A DNA stretch of 64,000 nucleotides. Origin: Pseudophaeobacter sp965641885 (GTDB lineage: Bacteria; Pseudomonadota; Alphaproteobacteria; Rhodobacterales; Rhodobacteraceae). A model generated the notes under the pieces. The model was not told the DNA's origin. It did no database searches and saw only the letters and a program-made list of their open reading frames with translations. The DNA is taken from the NCBI GenBank assembly GCA_965641885.1, contig OZ282574.1, positions 124,001-188,000 on the forward strand. Reading direction: 5' to 3'. Position 1 is the first letter of the stretch. Every line of letters starts with the position of its first letter. Of this stretch, positions 36,308-45,110 are shown one piece after another. Made by a program: the position numbers and the translations under genes.

Positions 36308-38149
36308 CTACGCCTGAAACACATAAGACCCCGGTGCGTCACAGAGTGGCGCATAGCCCTTTGCCTGTGCTCCAAGCGCAGGAGGAGCAGCCTTTTCGCC
36401 GGACCTTTCTGCGACCCAGCTCGACAAAACGGGCCACCAGGATCCATCGACAGAGGAGGTTTCCTGCATCCAGCGATCAGGATCGGTATAGGAGGCGTCA
36501 CTGTCTTTTTCCCGCACGCGGTAGTGTCGGTGGGCATGTCCGGGTTCCGACACGATGCCCGCGTTATGTCCGCCGCTGGTTAGAACAAATGTCACGTCCG
36601 TGTCCGACAGCAGATTGAACTTATAGACAGATTCCCAAGGTGCCACGTGGTCGCGTTCGGTGCCGACAAGAAATACAGGCACGCGGATGTCAGAGATCGC
36701 GATGGGACTGTCTGCGACGCGATATCGCCCTTCGGCCAGATCGTTGTTCAGAAACAGTTGCCGCAGATACTCTGAATGCATCCGGTACGGCATGCGGGTG
36801 GCATCGGCGTTCCAGGCCATCAGATCATTCATCGGGGTACGTTCCCCCATCAGATAATCGTGCACCACGCGCGACCAGATCAGGTCGTTTGAGCGCAAAA
36901 GTTGAAAAGCGCCCGCCATCTGTGTGGTGTCCAGATAGCCTTGATCCCACATCAGGTCTTCAAGAAGACTTAGCTGGCTTTCATCGATGAACAACATCAA
37001 CTCGCCGGCTTCGGTAAAATCGATTTGGGTTGCAAGCAGTGTCAGGCTTTGTAGTCTTGCGTCGCCATCACGCGCCATGGCAGCGGCAGCTATCGACATC
37101 AATGTCCCGCCCAGGCAATAGCCCACCGCATGTATTTTTTGCCCGTTGCCAATGGCCTCGACTGCGTCAAGTGCGTCCATGACCCCTGAGGAAACGTAAT
37201 CATCCATCCCCAAATCCCGGTCATCTGCATCGGGGTTCTTCCATGAGATCATGAAAACTGTAAAGCCCTGCGCTGTCAGATACCGCACCAGAGAGTTATG
37301 CTCGCTCAAATCAAGAATGTAGTATTTCATGATCCATGCGGGCACGATCAAAATGGGCTCAGGATGGACCTTATCGGTGGTCGGCGCGTATTGGATCAGC
37401 TCCATCAGATCGTTGCGGAAGACGACCTTGCCGGGTGTGGTTGCCAAATTGCGACCAACTTCAAAGTCTTCGCTGCCAACGGGGTGTTGTCCGCTGCTGG
37501 CACGGGAGAAATCCTCGATGAAGTTCTGCCAGCCACGAAAGAGGTTCATCCCACCTTGTTGCGCAGTCTGTTGCAGCACTTCGGGATTTGTCAGGGCGTA
37601 ATTTGACGGCGAAAACACATCGAGTATCTGGCGTGAGGCGAACTCGACCACATTTTCATGCTGCTGCGTCACCCCTTCCACGCTGGTCGTTGCATTGTGC
37701 CACCATTGCTGGTTGAGCAGGAAACTTTGATAGATCAGGTTGTAGGGCCATTTTTGCCAACTTTCGTCTTTGAAGCGCCGGTCCTGAGGCAAGGGCGTGA
37801 TGCAGGTGTCAGAGGTGTCGGGATTGCCAATACAATGGGTCGCATGATTTGCCAGTCGCCATGTTTTCTTCCCGGCCTTTTCCAAAAGCTCCAGGCGTTT
37901 GCCCGGAGCAGATGCCAGATGCATGGCCCAGTCAGAATAGGCCGAGGTCAGCGCAATCGGAGAAAGGCCCGCTGTAAATTTGGCCAAAGCCGCCTTTAGC
38001 CCTTTGTCCAACGCCTGCTCCATCGTGGTGTGCGAATGCGGCCTTTGGTCCCTGGCGGCCCCGGCCGTTTTGGAAACATTGCAGGGCGGCGGCGTGCCAG
38101 CCTTTTTCTGTAGAGTTTTTTCCTCTCGAAGGGGTGTGATCTTTGCCAT
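36308..38149 (-). CDS. phaC: class I poly(3-hydroxyalkanoate) synthase
   Basis: The 613-residue enzyme polymerises 3-hydroxyacyl-CoA into storage granules. An N-terminal PhaC domain (WQNFIEDFSRASSG) precedes the alpha/beta fold with the lipase-like box GYCLGG; the catalytic cysteine is residue 345. Other family stretches are VPAWIMKYYILDL and FLVGTERDHVAPWESVYKF with the catalytic Asp, and GHNAGIVSEPG with the His. The ATG at 38149 has AAAGG nearby; six further residues upstream are possible. An FNR box 65 nt upstream is shared with the divergent exporter operon. No phaE or phaR is present, in keeping with class I. Confidence 0.92.
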   Translation of the reverse strand: MAKITPLREEKTLQKKAGTPPPCNVSKTAGAARDQRPHSHTTMEQALDKGLKAALAKFTAGLSPIALTSAYSDWAMHLASAPGKRLELLEKAGKKTWRLANHATHCIGNPDTSDTCITPLPQDRRFKDESWQKWPYNLIYQSFLLNQQWWHNATTSVEGVTQQHENVVEFASRQILDVFSPSNYALTNPEVLQQTAQQGGMNLFRGWQNFIEDFSRASSGQHPVGSEDFEVGRNLATTPGKVVFRNDLMELIQYAPTTDKVHPEPILIVPAWIMKYYILDLSEHNSLVRYLTAQGFTVFMISWKNPDADDRDLGMDDYVSSGVMDALDAVEAIGNGQKIHAVGYCLGGTLMSIAAAAMARDGDARLQSLTLLATQIDFTEAGELMLFIDESQLSLLEDLMWDQGYLDTTQMAGAFQLLRSNDLIWSRVVHDYLMGERTPMNDLMAWNADATRMPYRMHSEYLRQLFLNNDLAEGRYRVADSPIAISDIRVPVFLVGTERDHVAPWESVYKFNLLSDTDVTFVLTSGGHNAGIVSEPGHAHRHYRVREKDSDASYTDPDRWMQETSSVDGSWWPVLSSWVAERSGEKAAPPALGAQAKGYAPLCDAPGSYVFQA

Positions 38150-38213
38150 TGCTTGGACCTTTCTCAAACTATGGAATTTAAAGGAGAGCTATCGCTAAGT
38201 TCGTGACAGCGGA

Positions 38214-38227
38214 TTGATTTGGATCAA
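38214..38227. promoter_or_regulatory. FNR box between phaC and the ABC exporter operon
   Basis: TTGAT-TTGG-ATCAA is a perfect FNR-type palindrome in the 174-nt divergent gap, 65 nt from the phaC ATG and 97 nt from the hlyD-like ATG. It could control both directions. Confidence 0.8.
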
Positions 38228-38323
38228 TCACCGGACCGGCTGAGAGGGCTATTGCCGTCATTTAGGGGCCAAAGACATGTTGTTCGCCTCGTGCTTTGGG
38301 AGTTTTTAGGTGGGGTGCAGGTC

Positions 38324-39304
38324 ATGAACAAGAAATGGATGATCCTTGTTGTCGTTCTTCTTGCCACAGCTGGTGCCGGTGCGCTCTGGTGGCAAAGCTC
38401 GATCAAAGCGGCGCTGCCAAACGGCATTAGCTCTTCCAACGGACGTATCGAGGCAGAACGGATCGAGATTGCTACGAAGTTTGCGGGACGGATAGCAGAT
38501 GTGACCGTGGCGGAAGGAGATTGGGTCAAAGCCGGGCAGCTTATCGCTACGATGGAGACATCTGAGCTTGACGCTCAGTTGCATCAGGCCCAGGCAACAG
38601 TCCTGCAGGCACAACAGCAAAAGCTCCAGTCCGAAGCCCTGCTCAATCAGCGTCAATCTGAATTGGTTCTGGCTCTGACGGCCTTCGCGCGCGTCGAACG
38701 GCTGGCCAGTGATTCCTTTGCGTCTCAGGCTCAGCTCGACAACGGGCGCAACGCTTTGAACACAGCCAAGGCCGGCGTTGCTGCGGCCGAAGCAGGCATA
38801 CCCTTGGCTGATGCGTCGATATCGGCGGCAGAAGCGGCCGTGGAGCGTCTTGAAAGCGTAATTTCGGATGCCAGCTTGACCGCCCCGCGTCCTGGTCGGG
38901 TGCAATACATACTGGCCCATGCCGGTGAAGTCCTTGGCGCGGGTGGGCGGGTTGTAACGCTGACGGATACGTCCGACATGTACATGTCGATATTCCTGCC
39001 CTCCCGCGCTGCCGGACGTCTGGCCATAGGCGCTGAGGCCCGGATTATTCTGAACGCGGTCCCTGACTACGTCATCCCCGCGGCTGTGACGTTTGTCGCC
39101 AGCACGGCGCAGTTCACACCCAGATCTGTCGAGACTCAACAGGAGCGGGATCAGCTGATGTTTCGGGTCAAATTGACGATCGCGCCAGAGCTGCTTGCAG
39201 AGTATCGGGACCGGGCGCGTGCCGGGGTTCCGGGGGTTGGATATGTATTGGTCGAGGAGGGCGCTGTCTGGCCAACAGACCTTGCGGTCCGTCTCCCTCA
39301 ATGA
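38324..39304 (+). CDS. HlyD/EmrA-family periplasmic adaptor
   Basis: The 326-residue protein has one N-terminal membrane anchor (MILVVVLLATAGAGALWW), a biotinyl-lipoyl-like barrel (GRIADVTVAEGDWVKAGQLI), a long coiled-coil hairpin (about 75-190) and a C-terminal beta barrel. It would link the ABC permeases encoded downstream to the outer envelope, as YhiI does for the RbbA/YhhJ set. The ATG at 38324 follows AGGTGGGG; the upstream frame from 38219 is unlikely because it would overlap the FNR box. Its stop overlaps the next start (ATGA). Confidence 0.82.
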   Translation: MNKKWMILVVVLLATAGAGALWWQSSIKAALPNGISSSNGRIEAERIEIATKFAGRIADVTVAEGDWVKAGQLIATMETSELDAQLHQAQATVLQAQQQKLQSEALLNQRQSELVLALTAFARVERLASDSFASQAQLDNGRNALNTAKAGVAAAEAGIPLADASISAAEAAVERLESVISDASLTAPRPGRVQYILAHAGEVLGAGGRVVTLTDTSDMYMSIFLPSRAAGRLAIGAEARIILNAVPDYVIPAAVTFVASTAQFTPRSVETQQERDQLMFRVKLTIAPELLAEYRDRARAGVPGVGYVLVEEGAVWPTDLAVRLPQ

Positions 39305-42090
39305 CCGATGCACCCATCGTCCAGCTGTCCGGTGTGACCCACCGCTATGGTGCGACAGCGGCGCTGAACGACATTAACCTGGATGTTCCTGCGGGCTGTA
39401 TGGCAGGATTGATTGGGCCAGATGGTGTTGGGAAATCGACATTGCTGGCGCTTGCGGCTGGCGTGCGCAGGCTGCAGGCAGGCTCCTTACAGGTCCTGGG
39501 AGGCGACATCCGGGACCACCGCCATCTGAAAGAGTGCAACACACGCATCGCCTATATGCCGCAGGGTCTTGGTCGAAATCTCTATCCCACATTAACCGTG
39601 ACCGAGAACCTCGATTTTTTTGGCAGACTTTTCGGCCAACCCAAAGCAGAGCGCCGTGCGCGCATCGCGGATCTGCTGCAAGCCACCGGGCTGGACCCGT
39701 TCCCTGATCGTCCCGCAGGGAAACTGTCAGGTGGTATGAAGCAGAAGCTTTCGCTGTGTTCGGCCCTGATCCATGACCCTGATCTGGTGATCCTTGATGA
39801 GCCGACGACGGGCGTCGACCCGCTTTCGCGTCAGAAATTCTGGGATCTCATCGACCGTATCCGGACAGAGCGTCCAGCCATGAGCGTCATCGTCGCGACG
39901 GCCTACATGGAAGAGGCCGAGCGTTTCGACTGGCTGGCCGCCATGTCTGATGGCAAGATCATCGCAACCGGAACCCCGGAGGATGTGCGCATCCAGTCTG
40001 GTCAACCCACGTTGGAAAAAGCCTTTGTCGCGTTGCTGCCTGAAGAGGCACAGCAGGGCCACCAAGATGTGGTGGTGCCGCCGCGGGCTCATCTGGAGGG
40101 GACGCCTGCGGTTCAGGCGATCTCTCTGACCAAAAGCTTCGGCGACTTTGTGGCGGTTGATGCTGTGAACTTCGAGATAGAACGCGGCGAGATATTCGGC
40201 TTTCTTGGCTCTAACGGCTGCGGCAAGACGACAACGATGAAGATGCTGACAGGCCTGTTGCCAGCAAGTGACGGGCAGGCCCTTTTGTTTGGCGAACCAT
40301 TGGACGCGCGTGACATGCGCACCCGGCAGCGGGTCGGATACATGTCGCAATCCTTTTCGCTATATAGCGAGTTGACGGTGCGCCAAAACCTTGATCTGCA
40401 CGCTGAATTATATCAGGTTCCGACTGCCAAACGGGCTGGGCGGGTGGCTGAGATGCTTGATACTTTTGCCTTGAGAGGCGAGGCCGACCAGAAACCGGAC
40501 TCGCTGCCGCTTGGAATTCGTCAGCGTCTGCAGCTGGCGGTCGCCGTTATCCATGCGCCCGAAGTTCTGATCCTGGATGAGCCAACATCGGGCGTCGATC
40601 CCATCGCCCGTGATGCGTTCTGGCAGCATTTGGTGGGGCTGTCGCGCAATGAAGGGGTCACGATCTTTATCTCGACCCATTTCATGAACGAAGCAGAGCG
40701 GTGTGACCGGATATCTCTGATGCATGCCGGGCGGGTTCTGGCGGTTGGTGCGCCAGCGGAGATCGTAAAATCAAAGAAAGCCACGACACTGAATGATGCC
40801 TTTATCAGTTACCTTCTTGAGGCGACTGGCAGCCGTGAGGAGACGGGCTGTCGTGACGATACGGGCAGCCGTGAGGAGACAGGCAGTACCGCTGAGACAA
40901 AAACGCCTGCCACATCGTCATCGCCGCCGCAGTTGGCCCAGTCGGAGTTTCAGCGCCAAAGCGGCTTTAAACTGGCGCGGCTTTGGGCCTTTGCACTGCG
41001 TGAAACAATGGAAATTCTGCGTGATCCGCTGCGATTGACCTTCGCCTTTCTGGGGCCGGTCATTTTGATGCTGACCTTTGGCTACGGAATTTCCTTTGAT
41101 GTCACAGACCTTCCTTATGCGGTTCACGATCAGGATCAGACATATGAGAGCCGTAGCTTGCTTGAGGCCTTCTCCGGGTCGCGGTATTTTGCCGAACAGG
41201 CCCCTGCGACGAGTTCAGAGCAGCTGCAGGCGCGACTTCGAGCGGGTGAAATTGCGATTGCCATCGAGGTTCCCCCAAACTTTGGGCGCTTGCTTTTGCG
41301 CGACGAAACACCCGAAGTGCGCATCGCCATAGATGCTGCAATGCCGTTTCGGGCTGAAACCGCGCGCGGCTATCTGCAAGGGTTGGCCCTGGCCTATATG
41401 GATGACCAGATCGAGCATACCTACGGCGAGGTCATCGATACCAGTGGCGCAGAGGTCGAGAGCCGCTTTCGCTACAATCAGGCCTTTAAAAGTGTCTTTG
41501 CCATCGTACCATCGGTGATCATGCTGATGCTTGTCCTGATCCCGGCCATGATGGCAGCCATGGGGGTGGTGCGGGAAAAAGAAACCGGATCAATCGCTAA
41601 CTTCCGCTCAACGCCGGTGACGCGGACTGAATTCGTTTTGGGCAAGCAGTTGCCCTACGTTGTGATCGCCATGCTGAGCTTTGTGACATTGCTGATCGTG
41701 GCCTATGCCGTGTTCCGCGTACCAGTTCGGGGCTCAAATTTTGCTCTGCTGGTTGGAACCTTTCTCTATGTCTTGGCGACAACGGGCTTTGGTGTGTTGA
41801 TCTCGGCGTTTACCAAAACGCAGGTCGCAGCCACCTTTGCTGCAGCAATCATCGCAATTATCCCGGCGGTTAATTTTTCGGGCCTGCTGGTCCCGGTTTC
41901 ATCCCTGTCGGGCGGTGGCCGCATGATTGGCCTGGGATTTCCATCAGCCTGGTATCAGCAAATCAGCGTGGGCACCTTCACCAAGGAACTTGGGTTTGCG
42001 CAGCTTTGGCACAACCATCTCGTCTTGCTCGGCTTTGCCATTTCGTTCATTGCGGTGTCGATCCTATTGCTTGGCAAACAGGAAAAATGA
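39301..42090 (+). CDS. RbbA-like ABC protein: two ATPases fused to a permease
   Basis: The 929-residue protein carries two ABC ATPase domains (about 5-230 and 270-490) and a C-terminal ABC-2 permease with six helices (about 560-929). Walker A motifs read GPDGVGKST and GSNGCGKTT, Walker B motifs LVILDEPTTG and VLILDEPTSG; the first signature is normal (KLSGGMKQK) and the second weak (LPLGIRQR). This is the plan of RbbA/YhiH proteins. The linker near residues 510-533 holds four 6-residue repeats of GSREET type. The exported substrate is unknown. Confidence 0.85.
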   Translation: MTDAPIVQLSGVTHRYGATAALNDINLDVPAGCMAGLIGPDGVGKSTLLALAAGVRRLQAGSLQVLGGDIRDHRHLKECNTRIAYMPQGLGRNLYPTLTVTENLDFFGRLFGQPKAERRARIADLLQATGLDPFPDRPAGKLSGGMKQKLSLCSALIHDPDLVILDEPTTGVDPLSRQKFWDLIDRIRTERPAMSVIVATAYMEEAERFDWLAAMSDGKIIATGTPEDVRIQSGQPTLEKAFVALLPEEAQQGHQDVVVPPRAHLEGTPAVQAISLTKSFGDFVAVDAVNFEIERGEIFGFLGSNGCGKTTTMKMLTGLLPASDGQALLFGEPLDARDMRTRQRVGYMSQSFSLYSELTVRQNLDLHAELYQVPTAKRAGRVAEMLDTFALRGEADQKPDSLPLGIRQRLQLAVAVIHAPEVLILDEPTSGVDPIARDAFWQHLVGLSRNEGVTIFISTHFMNEAERCDRISLMHAGRVLAVGAPAEIVKSKKATTLNDAFISYLLEATGSREETGCRDDTGSREETGSTAETKTPATSSSPPQLAQSEFQRQSGFKLARLWAFALRETMEILRDPLRLTFAFLGPVILMLTFGYGISFDVTDLPYAVHDQDQTYESRSLLEAFSGSRYFAEQAPATSSEQLQARLRAGEIAIAIEVPPNFGRLLLRDETPEVRIAIDAAMPFRAETARGYLQGLALAYMDDQIEHTYGEVIDTSGAEVESRFRYNQAFKSVFAIVPSVIMLMLVLIPAMMAAMGVVREKETGSIANFRSTPVTRTEFVLGKQLPYVVIAMLSFVTLLIVAYAVFRVPVRGSNFALLVGTFLYVLATTGFGVLISAFTKTQVAATFAAAIIAIIPAVNFSGLLVPVSSLSGGGRMIGLGFPSAWYQQISVGTFTKELGFAQLWHNHLVLLGFAISFIAVSILLLGKQEK
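40828..40899. repeat. four 18-bp in-frame repeats in the ABC linker
   Basis: Units at 40828-40845, 40846-40863, 40864-40881 and 40882-40899 encode GSREET, GCRDDT, GSREET and GSTAET. Copies one and three are nearly identical. They lie in the linker between the second ATPase and the membrane part, so copy-number change would keep the frame. Confidence 0.85.
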
Positions 42091-42091
42091 G

Positions 42092-43216
42092 ATGATGCAG
42101 TGGGTGTCAAATATCTATCGGCTTGGCCTCAAGGAGCTGCGCAGCCTTCGGGCTGACCCGGTGCTGCTTTTGCTGATCATCTATATTTTCAGCTTTGCGG
42201 TCTATGCTGTGGCGACAGGGGCCAAGCTGGAAGTTGTCAATGCCTCGGTGGCTTATGTTGATCTTGACCGGTCTGATCTGACGGGGCGGATCATCGGAGC
42301 CATTCTGCCGCCTGAATTCGACACGCCTCAGGAAATTTCTGCAGCCGACATAGACCGCGTCATGAACAATGGCGACTATGTTTTTGTCCTGTCTTTCCCT
42401 CCGGGGTTTGAGGCGGATGTGATCGCGCAGCGCCTGCCGGAAGTGCAGCTGAATGTGGACGCGACTGCGATGGTGCAGGCGGGGAACGGCTCGGTCTTTC
42501 TTCAGGAAATAATCTCTGCTGAGATCACCAAGTTCATCGCGCGCGACGATACATCAACCTCTTTGCCCATTGATCTGGTTGTAACTGCGCAGTTCAACCC
42601 GAACCTGCAATCGACATGGTTCTCTTCGGTCATGCAGGTCATCAACAACGTAACGATCCTGTCGGTCCTGCTGACAGGAGCTGCGCTGATCCGCGAGCGT
42701 GAGCACGGAACAATCGAGCACCTTCTTGTTATGCCTGTCTCACCCTCGGAAATCATGCTGGCCAAGATTTGGGCGAATGGTCTGGCGATTGTCGTGGCCG
42801 CTGTTTTGTCTCTTTGGCTGGTGGTTCAGGGCATTCTGGCCGTACCTATTGCCGGGTCCATCCCTCTATTTGTGGCCGGTACAGTGCTGTATCTGGTTTC
42901 TGTCACGGGCCTCGGAATTCTTCTGGCGACCTTCACGACGTCGATGCCCCAGTTCGGTCTTCTGGCGCTGCCGGTTCTGGTGATCATGAACCTGCTTTCA
43001 GGGAGCACCACCCCGATGGAGAGCATTCCGAATTGGTTGCAGGCCGTCATGCAAATCTCGCCTTCAACGCATTTCGTCGCCTTCTCTCAGGCAATTTTGT
43101 ATCGCGGTGCAGGGCTCGGCACAGTCTGGCCTGACATGATCATCATGGCTGGGCTTAGCGTGGCGTTCTTTGTCATTGCCCTTATGCGGTTCCGTCATAC
43201 CATGGCGACAACATAA
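42092..43216 (+). CDS. ABC-2 type permease (YhhJ-like)
   Basis: The 374-residue membrane protein has one N-terminal helix, a large extracytoplasmic domain and five C-terminal helices, including the EHGTIEHLLVMPVSPSEIMLAKIW stretch near the middle, typical of ABC-2 export permeases. It pairs with the permease half of the fused RbbA-like protein. Two adjacent ATGs (42092, 42095) follow AGGA; upstream frame extensions would overlap the preceding gene by 160 nt and are rejected. It is the last gene of the exporter operon. Confidence 0.85.
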   Translation: MMQWVSNIYRLGLKELRSLRADPVLLLLIIYIFSFAVYAVATGAKLEVVNASVAYVDLDRSDLTGRIIGAILPPEFDTPQEISAADIDRVMNNGDYVFVLSFPPGFEADVIAQRLPEVQLNVDATAMVQAGNGSVFLQEIISAEITKFIARDDTSTSLPIDLVVTAQFNPNLQSTWFSSVMQVINNVTILSVLLTGAALIREREHGTIEHLLVMPVSPSEIMLAKIWANGLAIVVAAVLSLWLVVQGILAVPIAGSIPLFVAGTVLYLVSVTGLGILLATFTTSMPQFGLLALPVLVIMNLLSGSTTPMESIPNWLQAVMQISPSTHFVAFSQAILYRGAGLGTVWPDMIIMAGLSVAFFVIALMRFRHTMATT

Positions 43217-43612
43217 CATTGGCTCAAGAGGCAGCCTGGACCAGCTGCGCGTTTTGCGCATCTGTTTGGTTTGACTATGCGGCGCGTTGACAGCGCTGCT
43301 CGCACCGCGTTTCATGGGCCTGTGGTGTACTGCTTTCGCGTTGGTTGAGAATGGATTTGGCTCGATGGTTTCCGTCGTGAGCGCTGGGCACGAAGGTAGA
43401 GCGCCGCCGGTACTAAATGGCTCATCCTGTCTGCTTATTGACGCAGGTCAATGCCATGCGGGTCAGTCCTGTCAGATGTGGCTCAAATCTAGGTGTGAAT
43501 CCTGCTTGAAACTCAAACATCAGGCAACGCGGCAGACCATCGATGTGAACGAGACGCCCTGAAGATGCCACAGGCGAGAGCGCCGGATGCTTCAGTGCAA
43601 AGGAGAGAGCTG
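43217..43612. other. 396-nt gap holding the arcD promoter
   Basis: No supported gene lies here. The gap holds an FNR-type palindrome at 43438-43451 and then 160 nt to the arcD start, so the arc/N-ATPase transcript probably has a long leader. No clear terminator for the exporter operon was seen. Confidence 0.6.
43438..43451. promoter_or_regulatory. FNR-type box upstream of arcD
   Basis: TTGAC-GCAG-GTCAA is a perfect palindrome and differs from the FNR consensus TTGAT-N4-ATCAA only by the symmetric T-to-C change. It lies 161 nt before the arcD ATG and suggests low-oxygen induction of the arginine deiminase/N-ATPase operon. Confidence 0.65.
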
Positions 43613-45082
43613 ATGCCGACCGGTGAGACCGCAACAGACAATCTGTCGACCCAGGAGAAATCCGGCACATTGGGGTTGCTGCCGCTGACAGCTCTCGTGG
43701 TCGGCTCTATGATTGGTGGCGGGGTTTTCAGCTTGCCGCAGAACATGGCACGCGGGGCATCCGCCGGAGCAATCACGATTGGCTGGCTCATTACTGGTAT
43801 TGGCATGCTGGCCCTTGCCTTTGTCTATAAGAACCTCTCCACCCGCAAACCTGGGCTTGATGCCGGGCCTTACTCTTATGCGCGTGCAGGGTTTGGCAAT
43901 TTCGTCGGCTTCAATAGCGCCTGGGGCTACTGGATAAGCGCCTGGATCGGCAACGTATCTTACGTCGTTTTGATTTTTGGCGCGCTCAGCTATTTTTACG
44001 CCCCTTTCGGCGCAGAGGGAAACACCTGGCAGGCAATCATCGGCGCGTCAATTTGCGTATGGCTTGTTCATGCGCTGGTGTTGGTCGGGGTACAACAGGC
44101 GGCGGTCATAAATATGATCACAACACTTGCCAAACTGGGGCCGATTTTCCTTTTCATCGTCCTTGTCTTTGTTGCGTTCAATATGCCGACCTTCGAGCTG
44201 GATTTCTGGGGCAAGGAAGCCCCGACACTTGGAAGCATTACGACCCAGGTTCAAAGCACGATGCTTGTGACATTGTGGGTCTTTATCGGGATCGAGGGGG
44301 CCAGTGTCGGCTCTGGCCGGGCGCGCAAGCGGAGCGACATCGGCAAAGCCACCATCCTTGGGTTCGTTACGGTTCTGTTGCTCTACCTGCTGGTCTCCCT
44401 GCTATCGCTTGGCGTTATGTCACAACCCGAACTTGCTGCCCTGCCTGCCGCCGCCTCCATGGCAAATGTGTTGGAGGCGGCGGTGGGGGCCTGGGGCTCG
44501 GTGTTGGTACGGATCGGTCTGGTGATTTCGGTCGCGGGTGCATTCCTAAGCTGGACTTTGCTGGCCGCTGAAATTCCTTTCCGCGCTGCCCGCGAAGGCA
44601 TACTGCCTGAGGTGTTTGCTAAGGAAAACGACAACGGGTCTCCGTCCGGTGCACTATGGATCACCAGCGTTTGCGTGCAGATCGTCTTGATTGTGACGCT
44701 TTATGCGAATTCGACATATCTCGCCCTGTTTTACATCGCGTCCACCGCCATTCTGGTCCCCTACGTGTTCTCGGGGGCCTATGCGCTTAAGCTTGCAATG
44801 ACCGGCGAAAGCTATGAGGCGCAAGAGGGGCGCGGCCGCGATATGGCCATTGGAGCTCTTGCGACGGTTTACGGGGCATGGCTCGTTTATGCAGCCGGAC
44901 CTGCATATCTGCTGATGTGTGCCATTCTTTATGCGGTGGGTATCCCGATCTATGTCTGGGCCCGCAGATCCAGGGGCGAAAAAGCCTTTTCTTTGGTCGA
45001 AATCCTGATTGCTGTTGGTCTCGTCGGAGCCGCCGGTGTTGCTGCCTATTTGATGGGGACCGGGTCCATCAGTGCTCTGTGA
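43613..45082 (+). CDS. arcD: arginine/ornithine antiporter
   Basis: The 489-residue protein is an APC-superfamily transporter with about 12-13 hydrophobic helices and the substrate-site stretch VGSMIGGGVFSLPQNMARGA. It exchanges external arginine for ornithine, as indicated by its place directly before arcA, arcB and arcC. The ATG at 43613 has AAGGAGAG 7-8 nt upstream, while an in-frame ATG at 43565 would add 16 unconserved residues. Length and family fit ArcD; related lysine or putrescine exchangers are the alternative. Confidence 0.87.
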   Translation: MPTGETATDNLSTQEKSGTLGLLPLTALVVGSMIGGGVFSLPQNMARGASAGAITIGWLITGIGMLALAFVYKNLSTRKPGLDAGPYSYARAGFGNFVGFNSAWGYWISAWIGNVSYVVLIFGALSYFYAPFGAEGNTWQAIIGASICVWLVHALVLVGVQQAAVINMITTLAKLGPIFLFIVLVFVAFNMPTFELDFWGKEAPTLGSITTQVQSTMLVTLWVFIGIEGASVGSGRARKRSDIGKATILGFVTVLLLYLLVSLLSLGVMSQPELAALPAAASMANVLEAAVGAWGSVLVRIGLVISVAGAFLSWTLLAAEIPFRAAREGILPEVFAKENDNGSPSGALWITSVCVQIVLIVTLYANSTYLALFYIASTAILVPYVFSGAYALKLAMTGESYEAQEGRGRDMAIGALATVYGAWLVYAAGPAYLLMCAILYAVGIPIYVWARRSRGEKAFSLVEILIAVGLVGAAGVAAYLMGTGSISAL

Positions 45083-45110
45083 CGCACGCATTTACAAAGG
45101 AAAAACTGCC

